Shown here: piece by piece, positions 12,404 through 24,827 of the stretch
Layout: each line of letters opens with the position of its first letter
How positions within the stretch are numbered: the first letter of the stretch is position 1
DNA from: Thunnus maccoyii
Lineage: Eukaryota; Chordata; Actinopteri; Scombriformes; Scombridae
Assembly: GCF_910596095.1 (NCBI RefSeq)
Contig: NC_056537.1
Coordinates: 3,758,574-3,822,573, forward strand
Reading direction: 5' to 3'
Length of the DNA: 64,000 nt
The notes under the pieces: model-generated
What the model was told of the DNA's origin: nothing
Databases searched by the model: none
What the model saw: the letters and a program-made list of their open reading frames with translations, nothing else
Made by a program: the position numbers and the translations under genes

Positions 12404-14094
12404 AGCTGCAGAATCCAAATTTGATGAAAATGGCTGCAGATATGTGTAGTGTAGAGGTGCAATGACAAACCCAAAGACTCTCAGCTATCACCAAATATCA
12501 TCAGAAACCTGTAATATAAACATGCAAATAAAACAGTCTTCGCTTGAGACGATTAATCTCCTTAAAGTTTCATTTGCATGTGTGGAGAGGATCCATGCAT
12601 CACCGTGTGTCATTTTGAAACTAAATATTAATCAATGTTTGGGTGTGAACCTGCACAGAGTAGATGAACACTCAGAGAGGCTGCGCAGTAACCTCTGCTG
12701 TAAAATAAACCTGCCGTCGACATTCATTAAAGGTTCACATTTTCTTTCCTTATCAGCAGTTCACAGTCAGTCTGAGAGATTATCTGCTCTGCTCATCACA
12801 TACGAGCTGTTTGCCCTTGACTACAGCGTCCCTGAACGCAACCCAAAAATTATACAAGAAAATATAAAAGTTATGAGACACAGGAGGAGAATAAACCGCG
12901 AGCAGCCAGAAATCAGAGTTTCTTATTCTCCTCTGGATGAATTTTTCAGCGTCATGGATTTGTTTTGTTTTTTTTATTCTATGTTATATTTATAATTGTC
13001 AAACAAAAGTTCACAGTCCGCTGATGTTTTTTTCTGAGAGGAGGCGGTGAAGTGTTATTATGCTACATTACAGTTTTGCAGACGCAATCTGTCATCACAG
13101 GAATATTACATCATCCCTACACCAGCTGTCTGTACAAAACACCGACCAACCGTCACCTCATGTCTGACTCATTCAAGCAAAAGCTCACCTCAAACCTCAA
13201 ACCGCTGTGACACTAAATTCATTTTTATATGACTTTTGGTTTGTGCACAAACCGACAGGACTATCTCACTGCCAATCAACAGATCAGCAGCTCTTGTCCT
13301 TGATGAGAAAAATTACATTTCACGATTAGTTTTAACTCTTCGATCCGAGCGACACGTGTGCATTTAAACTAAGCTAGTCTTACCTGTTGAGAACATTTAA
13401 AACTACTGATTCTGGGTCAGTAGGAAGCAACACAAAACTCCCACAATGTGACTTTTAAGTGGAGATTTTCTTGAATTAAATGGGGGGTGGTCTAAAGATA
13501 GGGGGTGTCACATGATGTTCTTGTTGTAAAAACTTTTTTTGCATTATTTATCTGCACATTAAACCACCGGTTTTATAAAAGATTTAAAGATTTGATACGA
13601 ACACAAAGACATTTACATAGTAAAACACATTCATACCAACACTGAGCTGAACATGAATGTAACGTGCAGGAGAAGCAGGAAGCTACAAGCTGAAACACAA
13701 ACATTTTTGACCATAATGGTGACCACTTCCTTTAAATGCAAAAGCAGCAGTTTATTTTCACTCTTAGACCTAAACAGGCTACAATCTGACCTTTTTCTGT
13801 AGAAAACAGATTGTATCTGTATGTTTCCACAACACTCAAAGGAGCCATTTTCCTGCTGAGAGCGACCTTTCTTTACCAGCCATACTGTTAATTGATTATT
13901 GATCAGAGATGGCAGAATGCCGCTGTATCCATTAGTGAAAAAGTGTCTCAATAAGTACAGAGATGCTTCATCTGTTTATCAATCAATCTGTGAATGTTCT
14001 GACATTTAATGTGACCTTTTTACAGGATTATAACTTCGTCTGTCGGACTCATCCAAAGTCCTCTAATGATGCAGCATCTGTATGATTGAATTTA

Positions 14095-14215
14095 GCGATT
14101 GGGTCCATAATAACTCGTTGGAAATGGGAGTCAGTTGGAGTCAGCATCTAGCGGCGGTCCGTGGCATCGCACTTAAGCATTGGCTTCAGCTTCAAGCAGT
14201 GGTAGTCCCCACTTG
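14095..14215. repeat. Interspersed-repeat relic
   Basis: The stretch 'aaatgggagtcagttggagtcagcatctagcggc' resembles 'aatgggagtcaattggagccaccatctagtggcc' at about 4417-4451, so both belong to one old dispersed repeat. No ends can be defined. Confidence 0.5.
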
Positions 14216-17084
14216 GTTGCTTTTCTCTAATCTTTGCTTTTTCATTGTGAAATACTGTGTTTTTGCCTCATCAGGCCTCTATAAACTATTCCAATGGAAA
14301 ATCTTAGAGGGAATCATCATTGTTTGGTTGAACTGCAACTCTAAGACATAAAATAACCTTCGTTGTCAAGGATCACAAGCCCAAAAAGTTGGGAACAACT
14401 GCATCACAGAATAAAATCAGACTAATCAGTGTTACAAAGAACAGAAGCAGCAGTGAGTTGTTTTTTTTTTTTTCTTTTTTTCCATCTTCAATCAGCTTAA
14501 GAGGTCGAGTCCGGTCTGTCAGCTGATTGTGTCTCACTGTAAGAACAAACAGAGACGTGTTCAGTTGGTACAGAGTGACAGAAATGTATCAAAACTGATA
14601 AATAAATGCATCGAGCAGCAGCCTGCTCTGTTAAAACAACACGGCCTCAGAGACATGCCTTTGTTTCCATCACAAACACTCATTTATCTGCTTATTTTCT
14701 GTATGAAAGAGACGCTGACGTCCACAGACGGACGATTGTTTCATGAATGAACGCTGGTGTGAAGAGAGACGTACCAGGCGGCTGCTACTGTCTCATGACT
14801 CATTAGGAATTAAAATATATTAAACATTTCTAATATTGGTGTAAATATATCTATAAAGACCTTTTATTGGCCTGTTTTTGTATATTTAAACACAGTGTTA
14901 CTAATGATGGAGATTACATTACATTTGACATTATTCTCACATTATTTCCTCAAAATAATACTGTTTAGTTTCTAAAGTAATAAAACATTCAGAGTGACAA
15001 AGACTTAAAGACATTAAACTAATTTAATCTCTAATTTAAAGGTTGCAGGGTTTATTAAAGCTGAAAATGTCTGAGAACAGCTAGACCTATGTTATATATT
15101 TTGTTGAGTTGTGTACTTACATTATCCCAAATGTTTCCAACAATTTTCAAACCCAGAGAAATTCATAATTTAATCAAAGTAACGGACCGTTTCATTTGGT
15201 CGCATGTCAATGGCAGCATACCTCCTCTACCAAAGAGTAAACACGCACAAGATGTATACGTCAGCGTCGTGTTTGTCTGCTACAATTACGTCTCCCAAAG
15301 AGTATAGGCATACAAGATAATAGGTTGGTGTTGTGGTTGTCCACCAGAAACAGCCATAAATTGACTTTTATTCAGTTTTAAGCCACATTTTTATGATAAA
15401 CTTTAATGATAAAAACGTTTTTAACTATATCTTTTAACCAGATGAAGGATTTTAGTCATCGGACGTCTGGAGCTTAAGTTATCAGAGAAACAAGTTGAGC
15501 AAACGTTAGCAGCAGCTCGGCTAACAGCCCCTACCGGACGTCCTGTGCCCGCCAGACAGTGTCGGAGAAATACTGATTTTTACGTTAAACTGCTTTATTC
15601 AGCGTTTTTACCGGTTTTAATCATCAGATCTGTTTGTTTTGGAGAGGAGGAGACCTCTGCAGATAATTCGGCTCCTGGTAAAAACATCCTGAACGATGAA
15701 CACTGGAATAATCCTAACCCTGAAGAAGCTGGTTGTTTAGCAATGAAGACAACAACTCCCATGATCCCACGTTACTTCACCACATCATCAAACTCTTGGT
15801 ATTTTTCAAAACTTATGGTATTTCCCATTGATTTTGTCGCCCTCAGATGTAAAATACGAGGACATTTCAGCAAACACAACATTATAAAATACAAATGTTG
15901 TTGTGTTTTGTGAAATGTTGTGTTTTGCACCTCAGGGCCACCGTAAATTAAAGACAAAAAGTGATTTAACAGTTTTAATTGTCAGGTTGAGTAAAACTGA
16001 AGGTGCATAGTCAGTCAGGAGTCATTTAATTTAATGTTTTTTCACAGTAATAACATCTTATTAATCTTGTAAACGATGCACCACAGACATAACAATAAGA
16101 AAAGATAAGGTAGAGCTTTTTCATTGGTGTGCAGTTTCATCCAGCAGTAAAACAGACTGTTGGCCACAAAGGTCTCTTTTAAATCATGACACTATCCTCA
16201 TATATATATATACTGAATCATTCATCTTGATTAAATGAATGAAATAAGGTCAAATGTTGTGTTTTGCTTCATATTAAAGTTATATATACTTTACATCACC
16301 TGTGATATTTTCCAGACATAGTAAAATGTAAATTTTAACTGTTACAGTAATTTGCTGCAGGTTTTTTGTGAATGTGTTTGTTTGCTAGTGTTTTTTTTTC
16401 TTTCTTTGTAACATGTCTATTTCATATGCAGCAGTTCCTTCAGGAAACAATAAAAGCAACCTTGACTTTGACTTAGAGTTTTCTAAGTCTTAGTCTTTCA
16501 GCATTTACTGTCGTGAGACGTATATCCTCAGTACTTTCCATCTCTGCAAAACAGCACGTATCAAGGCCAAAATGTCGACCTGGACGATACTTCAACCGTG
16601 AAAAGGTTTAAAACTCTTCAGCAGATGAGGAAATAAATTGTGAGATGAAGTTTTCCTGCAGCCATGACGGCAGAAAATCCTTTGAAACTGTCTCCATCTA
16701 GAGGATCAGAGAGGAACTGCAACATGTCTGACGATCGGGCATTTAAAGGATAAGTCTGGAGATTTGATATGTTTTTCATGTTAAGAGCCAAACATTTTCA
16801 CTCTCTGGAAAGTATTGCCATGTTAGGAAAAGGTCATTGTGAATGCACGAGGACACGTTATATTGAAAAGTGTTCCTAATATTCTGTTTACCCCATTAAA
16901 ACACATGAGGAGACAAGGGTTCCTAATAAAGAGCTCACTGTATATATACTGCATATGTAAATTATTAAGATGTGACTTACGAACGTTGTCGATTTGAATA
17001 AATGTGTCAGTGTGAAGGCCTTCCTCTTTTCAAACAAGATTGTTTTTTTCATTCACTCTTAACTGTTTGATTTGATTTGAGTTC

Positions 17085-17345
17085 ATCTCAGGTTTCTCTT
17101 TCTCTTTCTCTCTCAATCCAACCGGTCCGGACAGATGGCCGCCCACCTACTAACCGGTTCTGCTTGAGGTTTCTTCTTGTTAAAGGTGAGTTTTTCCTTG
17201 CTGCTGCCCATGGGGGGGGGATGTTGGGTCAATGTAAAATAAAGAGTATGGTCCAGACCTGCTCTATGTGAAAAGTGCCCTGAGATAACTTCTGCTTTGA
17301 TTTAGTGCTATATAAATAAAACTGAGAATGGAATTGGAATTGAAA
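17085..17345 (+). mobile_element. L2-like LINE 3' terminus
   Basis: Contains the 3' UTR landmarks shared with 45.0-46.2 kb: 'caaccggtc', 'ggttctg', 'gagataacttctg', 'gctatataaataaaa', followed by a short repeated tail (GGAATT-like units). It is severely 5' truncated, as is typical of LINE insertions. No coding sequence is left. Confidence 0.7.
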
Positions 17346-17929
17346 TTGAAGTTGGAGACAGACTCAACATATGTATACTGTCATGTTAGATGATTATATT
17401 CACTGTCAGATGTATTGTGGTGATAGTCTGAACACCACCCAGCTGGTATGTCCAGAGCCATTAAACCAATATGCTAAGCTTTATTTTAACCAAAATGAGG
17501 CTCTATACATTTATCTGCTCACACTCTTCTGAATTAGACTTTACAGACACACCTCCCAGTCTACAACAGCGCTGGTGTTAAATTTCACTTCCCTCTGCAC
17601 CCTTTTTGTCTTCCTCTTGCTTTCACTCTTGCACGTTGGTATGAATTATATTCTGAGGAACTTCCTCTCTCTGTGTACTTATCTGTTAGCACAAAAACCA
17701 CACGGTACATGTTTATATTTGTGCTTCTACTTTCCTGGAGTGACGACAGCTTTTAAACACCTCACTGTTAAGAGGTAAGAGAAACATAAAGCAAAGTCTG
17801 TGAGGGGAAAGCTGCTTACAAATAACTAACTGGAACAGTAAGTAAAGACATGTTAGGATAATAAGGAAGCTTTACTTTCATCATTTTCTGTTGATCTTCT
17901 CCATGTTGTTCAGCAGCTGTGTGGGTGCG

Positions 17930-19330
17930 ATGGCAGAACCACGGAGACACACTGAAGACCCTTTGTTTCCAGGTACTTCACAGTCTGAGATGTGTTGTTT
18001 TATGATGTAGTTTTGTGCTCTTTAAATAATCATTGACTCCCTTTCAACCTGCCGCATCTTCTTCTACTTCTCCTTAACTTCCCTCTTTGATTCTGAAGGA
18101 CTGATACTAAAACCTGCAGTTAAAAGAATATTTACACATTTTGGGAAAATACACTCATTTGCTTTTATACTGATCAATGGAGGTGGAAAGTACATTTACT
18201 CAAGTACTGTACTTATGTACAGTTTTAAGATACTTGGATTTTACTTGAGTATTTCAGTTTTTTGCTACTTTATACTTCTGCTTGACAACATTTCAGAAGG
18301 AAATATGTTCTTTTTATGGAGCTACATTTATCTCACAACTGTAGTTACTTTGCAGATTCAGATTTTACACACAAAAACATATAATGTGCACACTAAAAAA
18401 TCACTGGCTTAAATTTTTACCCAGATTGGGTCAATATCGCACCACTACAACATCGGGTTAACTTGACCCAGTAGCAATCTGTTATTTTGACCCAGTGTTA
18501 CACATGACAAGCTTTGGCTAAAAATTGTCACAAATGTATTGTTTCTTGTACAAAACGATGTGCGTATGACATTCAAAAGATAAGTTATTAACAATCAATA
18601 ACAGAGTAACTGTGACATGTGAGTTTAAAAAGAGTGGAGTAGATCATAACAAGCTTTAGTTTGGGTAAATAACTCAAGAGTAAAATAAAAAGAAACATTA
18701 AACTGAGTCAAAACAACCTTTGTACCATTGTCTTGAGGGGCTTTCTAGAAAACATTAACCCAGTATTGTGTTGGTGTCATATTGACCCAAACTGGGTAAA
18801 ATTTTAACCAAGTGATTTTATACTGTAAAATATGATGTACTCTTACACATTAAATTACTCAACACTATATAAAGTAGTTAAAACAGAAAAAAAAACGCTA
18901 CTAATGCATCAGTAATTATAATTCAATAATCTCAAACAATATAACACTGACATGGGACATTTTTCTGCATGAGTACTTAGAGCTTTAGAGGTGCTGGGAG
19001 GTGGATTTTGTTACCTTTGGACAGAACCAGGCTAGCAGTTTCCCTCTGTTTCCAGTCTTTATGCTAAGCTAAGCTAACCAACTGCCGGCTGTGGCTCTAA
19101 CTGTTTTAGCTTGCTGAACACTTTTCTGCTTTTACACTCTTATTGTTACTGTTGCAAATATCTTGATTTGACTTCACTGTCATCATTTTGGCAACATTAT
19201 ATTATCACTGGGATGAAATAATATCCACCAAACTGAAACACGAAGTATAGAAATGCAAGAAGAATCATCACACAAACGGTTTTTAGAAGTGGATTTTTCC
19301 TTTAGAATGAAAAGAAAACTTTATAAATGT

Positions 19331-19385
<55 letters not shown>

Positions 19386-21556
19386 GTGAATTTCTCACCT
19401 CTTCCAGTTTAACCACTAAGGAGCTGCAGCAGAACTTGAGGGCGGAGAAGCAGAGGGAGCGACCCGTCAGGGTGCTGTTTGAAATCCCATCGACTCGTAT
19501 CATTGAACAGGCTCTGTCCAAATACGTGGTGAGACTATAGACTGTGTATAAAAGACGGACGTAGTGAAGTGTGACATCACCCACTGGTTTGCATTGGAGC
19601 CAGTTTGCAGCCCAGAGTTGCAGCTCATGGTCGGCGCCATCTGTTCTGTTTGAAGCCAGGACCTTCCAAATAATACTGTTAAGTTAGACAGCTATAATCA
19701 GTATTTTTATATTAATAATGGATCACATGATGACTTGTCTGAAGCTCTCCTCGGCTTTACAGAGCTTTATAGTGAGTTTCAGCTCATTGTTCAGCAACTT
19801 TACTGTTTTGGTTCACTCTCAGCGCTCTCATAGACCCTGTTTACACTTGGTTTTAAAACGCGTCTCAGATCACAAGTGCACAGCGCTAAATACAAATGTA
19901 AACGACCACCAAGACGCATTGTGATCCGATCACTCAGACCACTTGCCCATTTGGTCTGGGACGCATTTGACCATATATCTTTTGTAGTGTAAACATTAAA
20001 GCGTCCTGATGCATCCCCATGGATATATCATAAGAGATGGATACCAGACTAAAAATGGCGCCCATTCAGTCCTACAGGAATTGCTTGGCTGGCACATACC
20101 ATGGATGTATAAAGAGAATACAGCGTCGGAGGCGGGGCCCCGTTCATTCCTATGAAAGTTGCTCAGTGGCGCATGAAGCAATAAAAAATCGACTTCCCGG
20201 TATGAAAGTACCCAGATCTTCCGCATTGTGCGGCCCATAGAGCATGCGCACTGGTGACTGTCGCTGGCCGAGGCGGCTACTTCCAGTTTAGCCCTCCAGC
20301 TAACTTGAATGGGGATAAAACAATTCAATTATGCGGCTCTTCTAGGCTTTTGAAATGTGATCAAACCGAACTGATTTAATTCTGATAGTGAGACAAGTCA
20401 TTTTGTGGGGGTTGTGACGCTCAGAAAAAATTTATCCGCTGATTTACAGACGTCTCTTTCACAATGTAAGTCTATGGGAAAAAGTCTTTTTGGGCCAGAG
20501 TGCATTACGTGACGTTGTAATTACACGGTTTGGCCGCTATGTCAAATTTGTTTCAATTTTTCTTTGTGTTTCCTCGGACAGTGTTTCCCTGTTGAGCTGC
20601 GGTGGAAGTATAGTAACAAAAAGAGGAACTAAACACTAAAAAGACTGTAACGTTGAAAGATATCTACTTGATTTGACTCATTTGGACGCTGAAGCTTCAT
20701 ATTAGCTTCAGATAAACTTGACAGACCTGAAAAAATTGTGAACCCGTCCACTAAAGTCACCATGAACATTTGAAAGTGTCTGTCTTTTGCGCCACCTTGT
20801 GGTAGTGTATCAAAGGCCCAGTGGAAGACAGCAGAGCAGCCTGATAAATCTTTGTTCTAACATGTAACCTCCGTGTGTTTCCAGGTATATGAGGTCGTGG
20901 TGATGCGCTCTGGCAGCTTCGACTCTCGCCGCGTGTCCGTGGAGCGCCGCTACAGCGACTTTTCCCGCTTTCACCACGCACTGCTGAGGGAGTTCAACGA
21001 GGAGCTGGAGGAGGTGGTGCTTCCCCGCAAACTCCTGACCGGAAACTTCTCCCCTGAAATCATCTCAGAGCGGCGCCTGGGTCTCCAGGACTACCTGGCT
21101 AAACTTTACGAAACACGTTGCGTCCGACATTCACCTCTTTTCCCCAAATTCTTCACGGAGCAGGAGCAGAAGAAAGCGCACAGTTTGCTGCGAGCGGGAC
21201 AGTTCAGACTGGCTCTGGAGCAGCTGCAGACGATTCTGGGGATTCAGGAGAAGCTGGTGCCGTGGCAGAAACCCACCCTGCTTGTACCGACGCTCGCTGC
21301 CCTCGCCGTTTGTTACCGGGACCTGGAGGAACCTGAACAAGCGTTTACGTCTGCTCAGAGGGCTCTGCCTCCGGTGAGACGATACGGACTGAAGAACTAC
21401 AGAGCCTCGCTGCTGGACCTGCTGGTGGATTTAGGATACCAGCTGGGCCAGCCGGTGGCTCAGTTACAGGAAGAGCTGACTGCGCTGAGAGACGCCGAGA
21501 GGGGAGAGGTGTCCTCCCGCTCGCTGAAAGAGTTAGTGGTGAAGGAGTTCATCTGA
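17930..21556 (+). CDS. snx20: Sorting nexin 20 (PX domain and PXB C-terminal domain)
   Basis: Endosomal phosphoinositide-binding sorting nexin. In mammals SNX20 (SLIC-1) binds PSGL-1 and directs it to endosomes. Coding exons 17930-17972, 19386-19528 and 20885-21556 join with matching phases (1, 0) into 285 aa; human has 316. Residues about 27-37 (SLTTKELQQNL) match the human start of the conserved part. The PX domain spans about 45-165 with RRYSDF at 83-88 (PI3P-binding arginine) and LPRK at 108-111. The C-terminal half is the helical PXB region ending SLKELVVKEFI. The start is the only ATG that gives an open frame; upstream 'ctccatgttgttcag' resembles an acceptor, so a non-coding first exon is likely. 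The 3' splice site of exon 2 is the end of a (TG)n run. SNX21 is the nearest alternative; the termini and the SALL1 neighbourhood favour SNX20. Confidence 0.93.
18178..18990. mobile_element. MITE in snx20 intron 1, interrupted by another element
   Basis: Left part 'ggtggaaagtacatttactcaagtactgtact...' and right part '...tactcttacacattaaattactcaaca...aatgcatcagtaattata' are the two halves of the fish MITE also present at 39.5-40.9 kb (end CAGTGGTGGAA). The halves are separated by the inverted-repeat element at 18.40-18.82 kb. The far end is lost or decayed. Confidence 0.65.
18398..18821. mobile_element. Inverted-repeat MITE nested in the previous element
   Basis: Left end 'cactggcttaaatttttacccagattgggtcaatat' and right end, inverted, 'cacttggttaaaattttacccagtttgggtcaatat' form terminal inverted repeats of about 36 bp. 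The interior is non-coding. It lies exactly between the two halves of the surrounding MITE, so it inserted later. Confidence 0.75.
18990..19100. repeat. Fragment of a dispersed repeat
   Basis: The stretch from 'ggattttgttacctttggacagaaccaggctagcagtttccc' to 'gctaagctaagctaacca' nearly repeats 35450-35535. It is a partial copy of the element at 35.34-35.63 kb. Confidence 0.7.
19337..19383. repeat. (TG)n microsatellite ending in the snx20 exon 2 acceptor
   Basis: About 23 TG units followed directly by 'ag' at 19384-19385, which is the inferred 3' splice site of snx20 exon 2. The usual pyrimidine tract is replaced by alternating TG. Confidence 0.9.
19555..20540. other. snx20 intron 2 repeat-derived sequence
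   Basis: This stretch holds pieces typical of dispersed repeats ('ccactggtttgcattggagccagtttgcagcc', 'ggatgtataaagagaatac...gaggcggggcc'). I see no exon, and snx20 exon 2 joins exon 3 in frame without it. Confidence 0.5.
20555..20755. repeat. Fragment of the 54.1-54.7 kb fold-back element
   Basis: About 160 bp (for example 'gtttcctcggacagtgtttccctgttgagctgc' and 'gaaagatatctacttgatttgactc') is almost identical to 54386-54540 in a gpi intron. The following 'aattgtgaacccgtcc' is the terminal repeat of that element. It lies in snx20 intron 2. Confidence 0.8.
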
Positions 21557-21658
21557 GGACAAAACTCCAAACTATTCTGGAGCTCAATCATCAGAGTTAC
21601 TGACTGATTCTGTAGCTTTTTGCACAAGAACTCCTCACTTATAACAGCCATGTTATAC

Positions 21659-22570
21659 AATCAATCAATCCATCAATCAGTTTTTATTTATATAGCGCCA
21701 AATCACAACAAAAGTCATCTCAGGGCACTTTTCACATAGACCGTACTCTTTAATTTACAGAGACCCAACAATTCCCCCATGAGCAGCACTTGGCGACAGC
21801 GGTAAGGAAAAACTCCCCTTTAACGGGTAGAAACCTCAAGCAGAATACGGCTCTTGGTGGGCGGCCATCTTCCTTGAACGGTTGGGTTTAGAGAGAGAAA
21901 GAAAGAGGGAAATGGGGAGGGGGGGACAGAATAACAACAATCATAACAACAACAATAAGAAGCAACAGCCAGGGAAGGATGCCAACAGGACAGCGAAGGA
22001 CCGCGAAGGCTCGGCCTGCAACCCAGGGTTTCCTATGAGATGAGAAATCACAAAAAACTCCGGGGAAGAAGCAAAGTTAGTGACATGCATTGATGTTACA
22101 TGAATGCATACAGATGGAGAGGAGGAGGAGGAGAGAGGAGCTCAGTGCATCATGGGAAGTCCCCCGGCAGTCTAGGCCTATAGCAGCATCACTAAGGGCT
22201 GATCCAAGGCGAGCCTGGTCGGCCCTAACTATAAGCTTTATCAAAAAGGAAAGTTTTAAGCCTACTCTTAAACATAGAGAGGGTGTCTGCACCCCGGACT
22301 GAATCCGGTAGATGGTTCCACAAGAGAGGAGCCTGATAGCTGAAGGCTCTGCCTCCCATTCTACTTTTAAAGACTGTAGGAACCACCAGTAAGCTGCATA
22401 CTGGGAGCGCAGTGTTCTAGTGGGATAATACGGTATTATGAGCTCTTCAAGATATGATGGTGCCTGACCATTAAGGGCTTTGTAAGTTAGGAGAAGGATT
22501 TTAAATTCTATTCTAGATCTTACAGGAAGCCAATTTAGTGAAGCTAAAATGCTACATTAATCTCCTGTGA
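21659..22570 (-). mobile_element. L2-like LINE 3' end, including a decayed reverse-transcriptase C-terminus
   Basis: Read on the minus strand, this contains a broken version of the same C-terminal coding region as 45.33-45.64 kb (LPDSVRGADTLSMFKSRLK-like around 22250-22330), then the 3' UTR 'agggccgaccaggctcgcct' and a 'gcgctatataaataaaaa' end with a (TGAT)n tail at 21661-21683. It abuts the snx20 3' UTR about 100 bp after the stop, in antisense. Confidence 0.8.
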
Positions 22571-22613
22571 GGGTCTCTATTGACCCCCACTATACATGGT
22601 AGAACTCTAGAGC

Positions 22614-22885
22614 TGAAATGATAAGATGATTGACAGAAAATTAATTGTTTAAGTCATTTTGTAAGCAAAGATGTCAAAAATACTCTGATAGCAGCTTCTC
22701 AGATGTGAATGTTTGCTAGTTTTCCACAATCATAAACTCAACATCTTTGTGTTTTTCACTGTTGCTCAGACAAAACAAGTCAATATGTTCATTTGTTCTT
22801 CAGGGAATGATGATCAGCATTTTTCACTATTTTCTGTCACTTAGTACACTGAACAGTCAATGGATTATTAAAGAAAATAAGAATC
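22614..22885. mobile_element. MITE-like repeat relic
   Basis: Begins 'agagctgaaatgataagatgattgacagaaaattaattg' and contains 'ggaatgatgatcagcatttttcactattttctg'; part of the interior is repeated at 23015-23065. It appears related to the stretch around 62.55-63.15 kb. Non-coding. Confidence 0.5.
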
Positions 22886-23175
22886 TTTCCTCTCCTTATT
22901 TTGCAGAACTTTTACAGCTTTCATGCAACTTTTAAGCGATCACCAACTTCCAGCACTCACACGCGTTTTCTTCAGGAAATATTTTTTCTACTTTGAATAT
23001 GTTAACTTGGACCTCAGGGAATAATGATCGTTTTTCACTATTTTCAGACACTTAACAATCAATGGATTATTTATATATACAGTGTAAATATATCGTTGCA
23101 TCCCTACAGTCCTCCTGTGATATAATAATACAACCTGTCCCTCGGTCTTCTGTGTGCTGTTTGATAAAACACAAC

Positions 23176-23533
23176 TAGGGCTGTAACTAACGATTAATCT
23201 GTTATTTTCTCAATTAACTGATTCACTGTTTGGTCCATTAAATGTCAGAAAATGGTGAATAATGTCAAACACTGTTTCCCAGAGCCTAAGATGTAACCTA
23301 AAATGTCTTGTTTTGACTCGACCAACAGTCCACAACCCAAAGATATTCAGTTTACTGTCACAGAAGACTAAAGAAACCAGAAAATATTCACATTTGAGAA
23401 GCTGGAATCAGAGAATTTTGACTTTTTTTTCTTAAAAAAGGACTCAAAACGATTAATCGATCATTATCAAATTAGTTGCCGATTAATTAAATAGTTGGAA
23501 ACTAATTGATTAATCCACTATTCGTTGCAGCCT
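23176..23533. mobile_element. hAT-like MITE, 'ctgcaactaacgatta' family, copy 2
   Basis: Near-complete copy with inverted ends 'gggctgtaactaacgattaa' and 'ttaatccactattcgttgcagcc'. The interior includes 'agatattcagtttactgtcac' and 'gaagctggaatcagagaattt'. Confidence 0.8.
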
Positions 23534-24489
23534 TAAACACAGTTTAACTACAAATGAGCTCAATATAAAGAAACTATTAAAGTCTTCAAACTAGATTTTA
23601 ATAGAGTCCTTCTTCAAGACCACAAGATGAAGAACCTGTCAGAGATCAGATTGGACTTCACTGCTGCTAATTTATAACTAATTATAGATTAATCAGATTA
23701 TGTAAACCCAAATGATGTGGGGTAAACCTGGGCAGTTGGTAATCCAGAGTTGTTACGTTACTTCCTGGTTTAAATCTTACTTAAAGGCAGGGAAACCCTC
23801 CTTCAAAAAAACGTTTGTACTGTATAATGTGCTGTAAATGTTGTCTCCCTGCATCGTGGTTTACTGTTTCACAGCCACTGACAGGACATCATCTGATGGA
23901 CAAATATTAAATCCCTTTCAATTTCATTACTTTTGACCTTCAAGCAGTCGAATATAAAGATATTTGGGTTGGATGGAAAATACTGTGTCCTTCAAACGAT
24001 TAATTCCATATTAGTGAAAACTGTTCTGAATATTTACTGTACGCAGTTATTAAAGTGAATCTGTGTTGTCTTCTCTGCAGAGGAACTTGTGTGTCATCAT
24101 GCTTTCAACACAGATTGTTCAACAGAGAAACTGTATTTCAACAAAGGAAAACAAGGGCGGAACTCCCCGGAAAATTACCCAAACTACTTCACTCTGTGTG
24201 TGTGTGTGTTTTCACTTTTCTCTTTTAACAGAAGACACACACACACACATAGAAGACCAGTCAAATTAGAAATTGTGAATATATACAGAGACCCCTCCAC
24301 TCGCTCATGGACTCGCCTCCTCTGTCGAGCCGTGACGTTTATGGGAAATGATGTTCGTTAAAGGCCACTAAAAAGCATAAATACTGAATAAAAAATGATA
24401 TTAGATTGTTCTTCAGAAAACTTTCATCCTTATGTAAACATATGAAGCATGCCACATGACATACTGTTTAAAGGCTGGATTTTTAGTTA

Positions 24490-24791
24490 AAGGTGCAGTG
24501 TGTAGAATTTAGTGGCATCTAGCAGAACGGACTTTGCAGAAATGGAATATAATATTCATAGGTATGTTTTAATTAGTGTATAATCACCTGAAAATAAGAA
24601 TTGTTGTGTTTTTGTTACCTTAGAATGAGCCCCTTATATCTACAGAGGGAGCGGGTCCCCTTCCACAGAGCCCGCCATGTTGCACCGCCATGTTTCTACA
24701 GTAGCCCAGATCTTACATGCTTGGAATGGGGGAAGGGTGGGGGATTGTTGCCGCTAGATGCCACTAAATCCTACATACTGTACCTTTAATG
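24490..24791. mobile_element. MITE with about 35-bp terminal inverted repeats
   Basis: The left end 'aaaggtgcagtgtgtagaatttagtggcatctagc' is matched in inverse by the right end 'gctagatgccactaaatcctacatactgtaccttt'. The interior is about 230 bp with no coding capacity. A degraded relative sits in the sall1 intron near 3.75 kb. Confidence 0.85.
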
Positions 24792-24827
24792 AGGTTTTCC
24801 TACTTACATGTGTTTGGTATTTTACAG

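Larger units (their letters stand above)
5425..17929. other. Gene-free interval between sall1 and snx20
   Basis: About 12.5 kb in which I recognise no coding exon, RNA gene or intact transposon. Open frames are short, with no family resemblance and no splice-supported extension. It contains a (TC)n run, a (CA)n run, a MITE at 12.06-12.40 kb, a repeat relic near 14.1 kb and a LINE 3' tail at 17.09-17.35 kb. Deserts beside SALL1 genes often hold developmental enhancers. That is family knowledge, not something the sequence proves here. Confidence 0.6.

Noticed and set aside
12462-12995. 177-codon open frame in the gene-free interval
   Set aside because: No domain, no homology I recognise, no splice sites or promoter, and biased composition. 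Most likely chance.
15545-15913. 122-codon open frame on the plus strand
   Set aside because: No domain or gene context. It overlaps AT-rich sequence with no splice support.
20885-21556. Identity as SNX21 rather than SNX20
   Set aside because: SNX21 is similar, but the LTTKELQQ start, the LKELVVKEF end and the neighbouring sall1-type gene fit SNX20 better.
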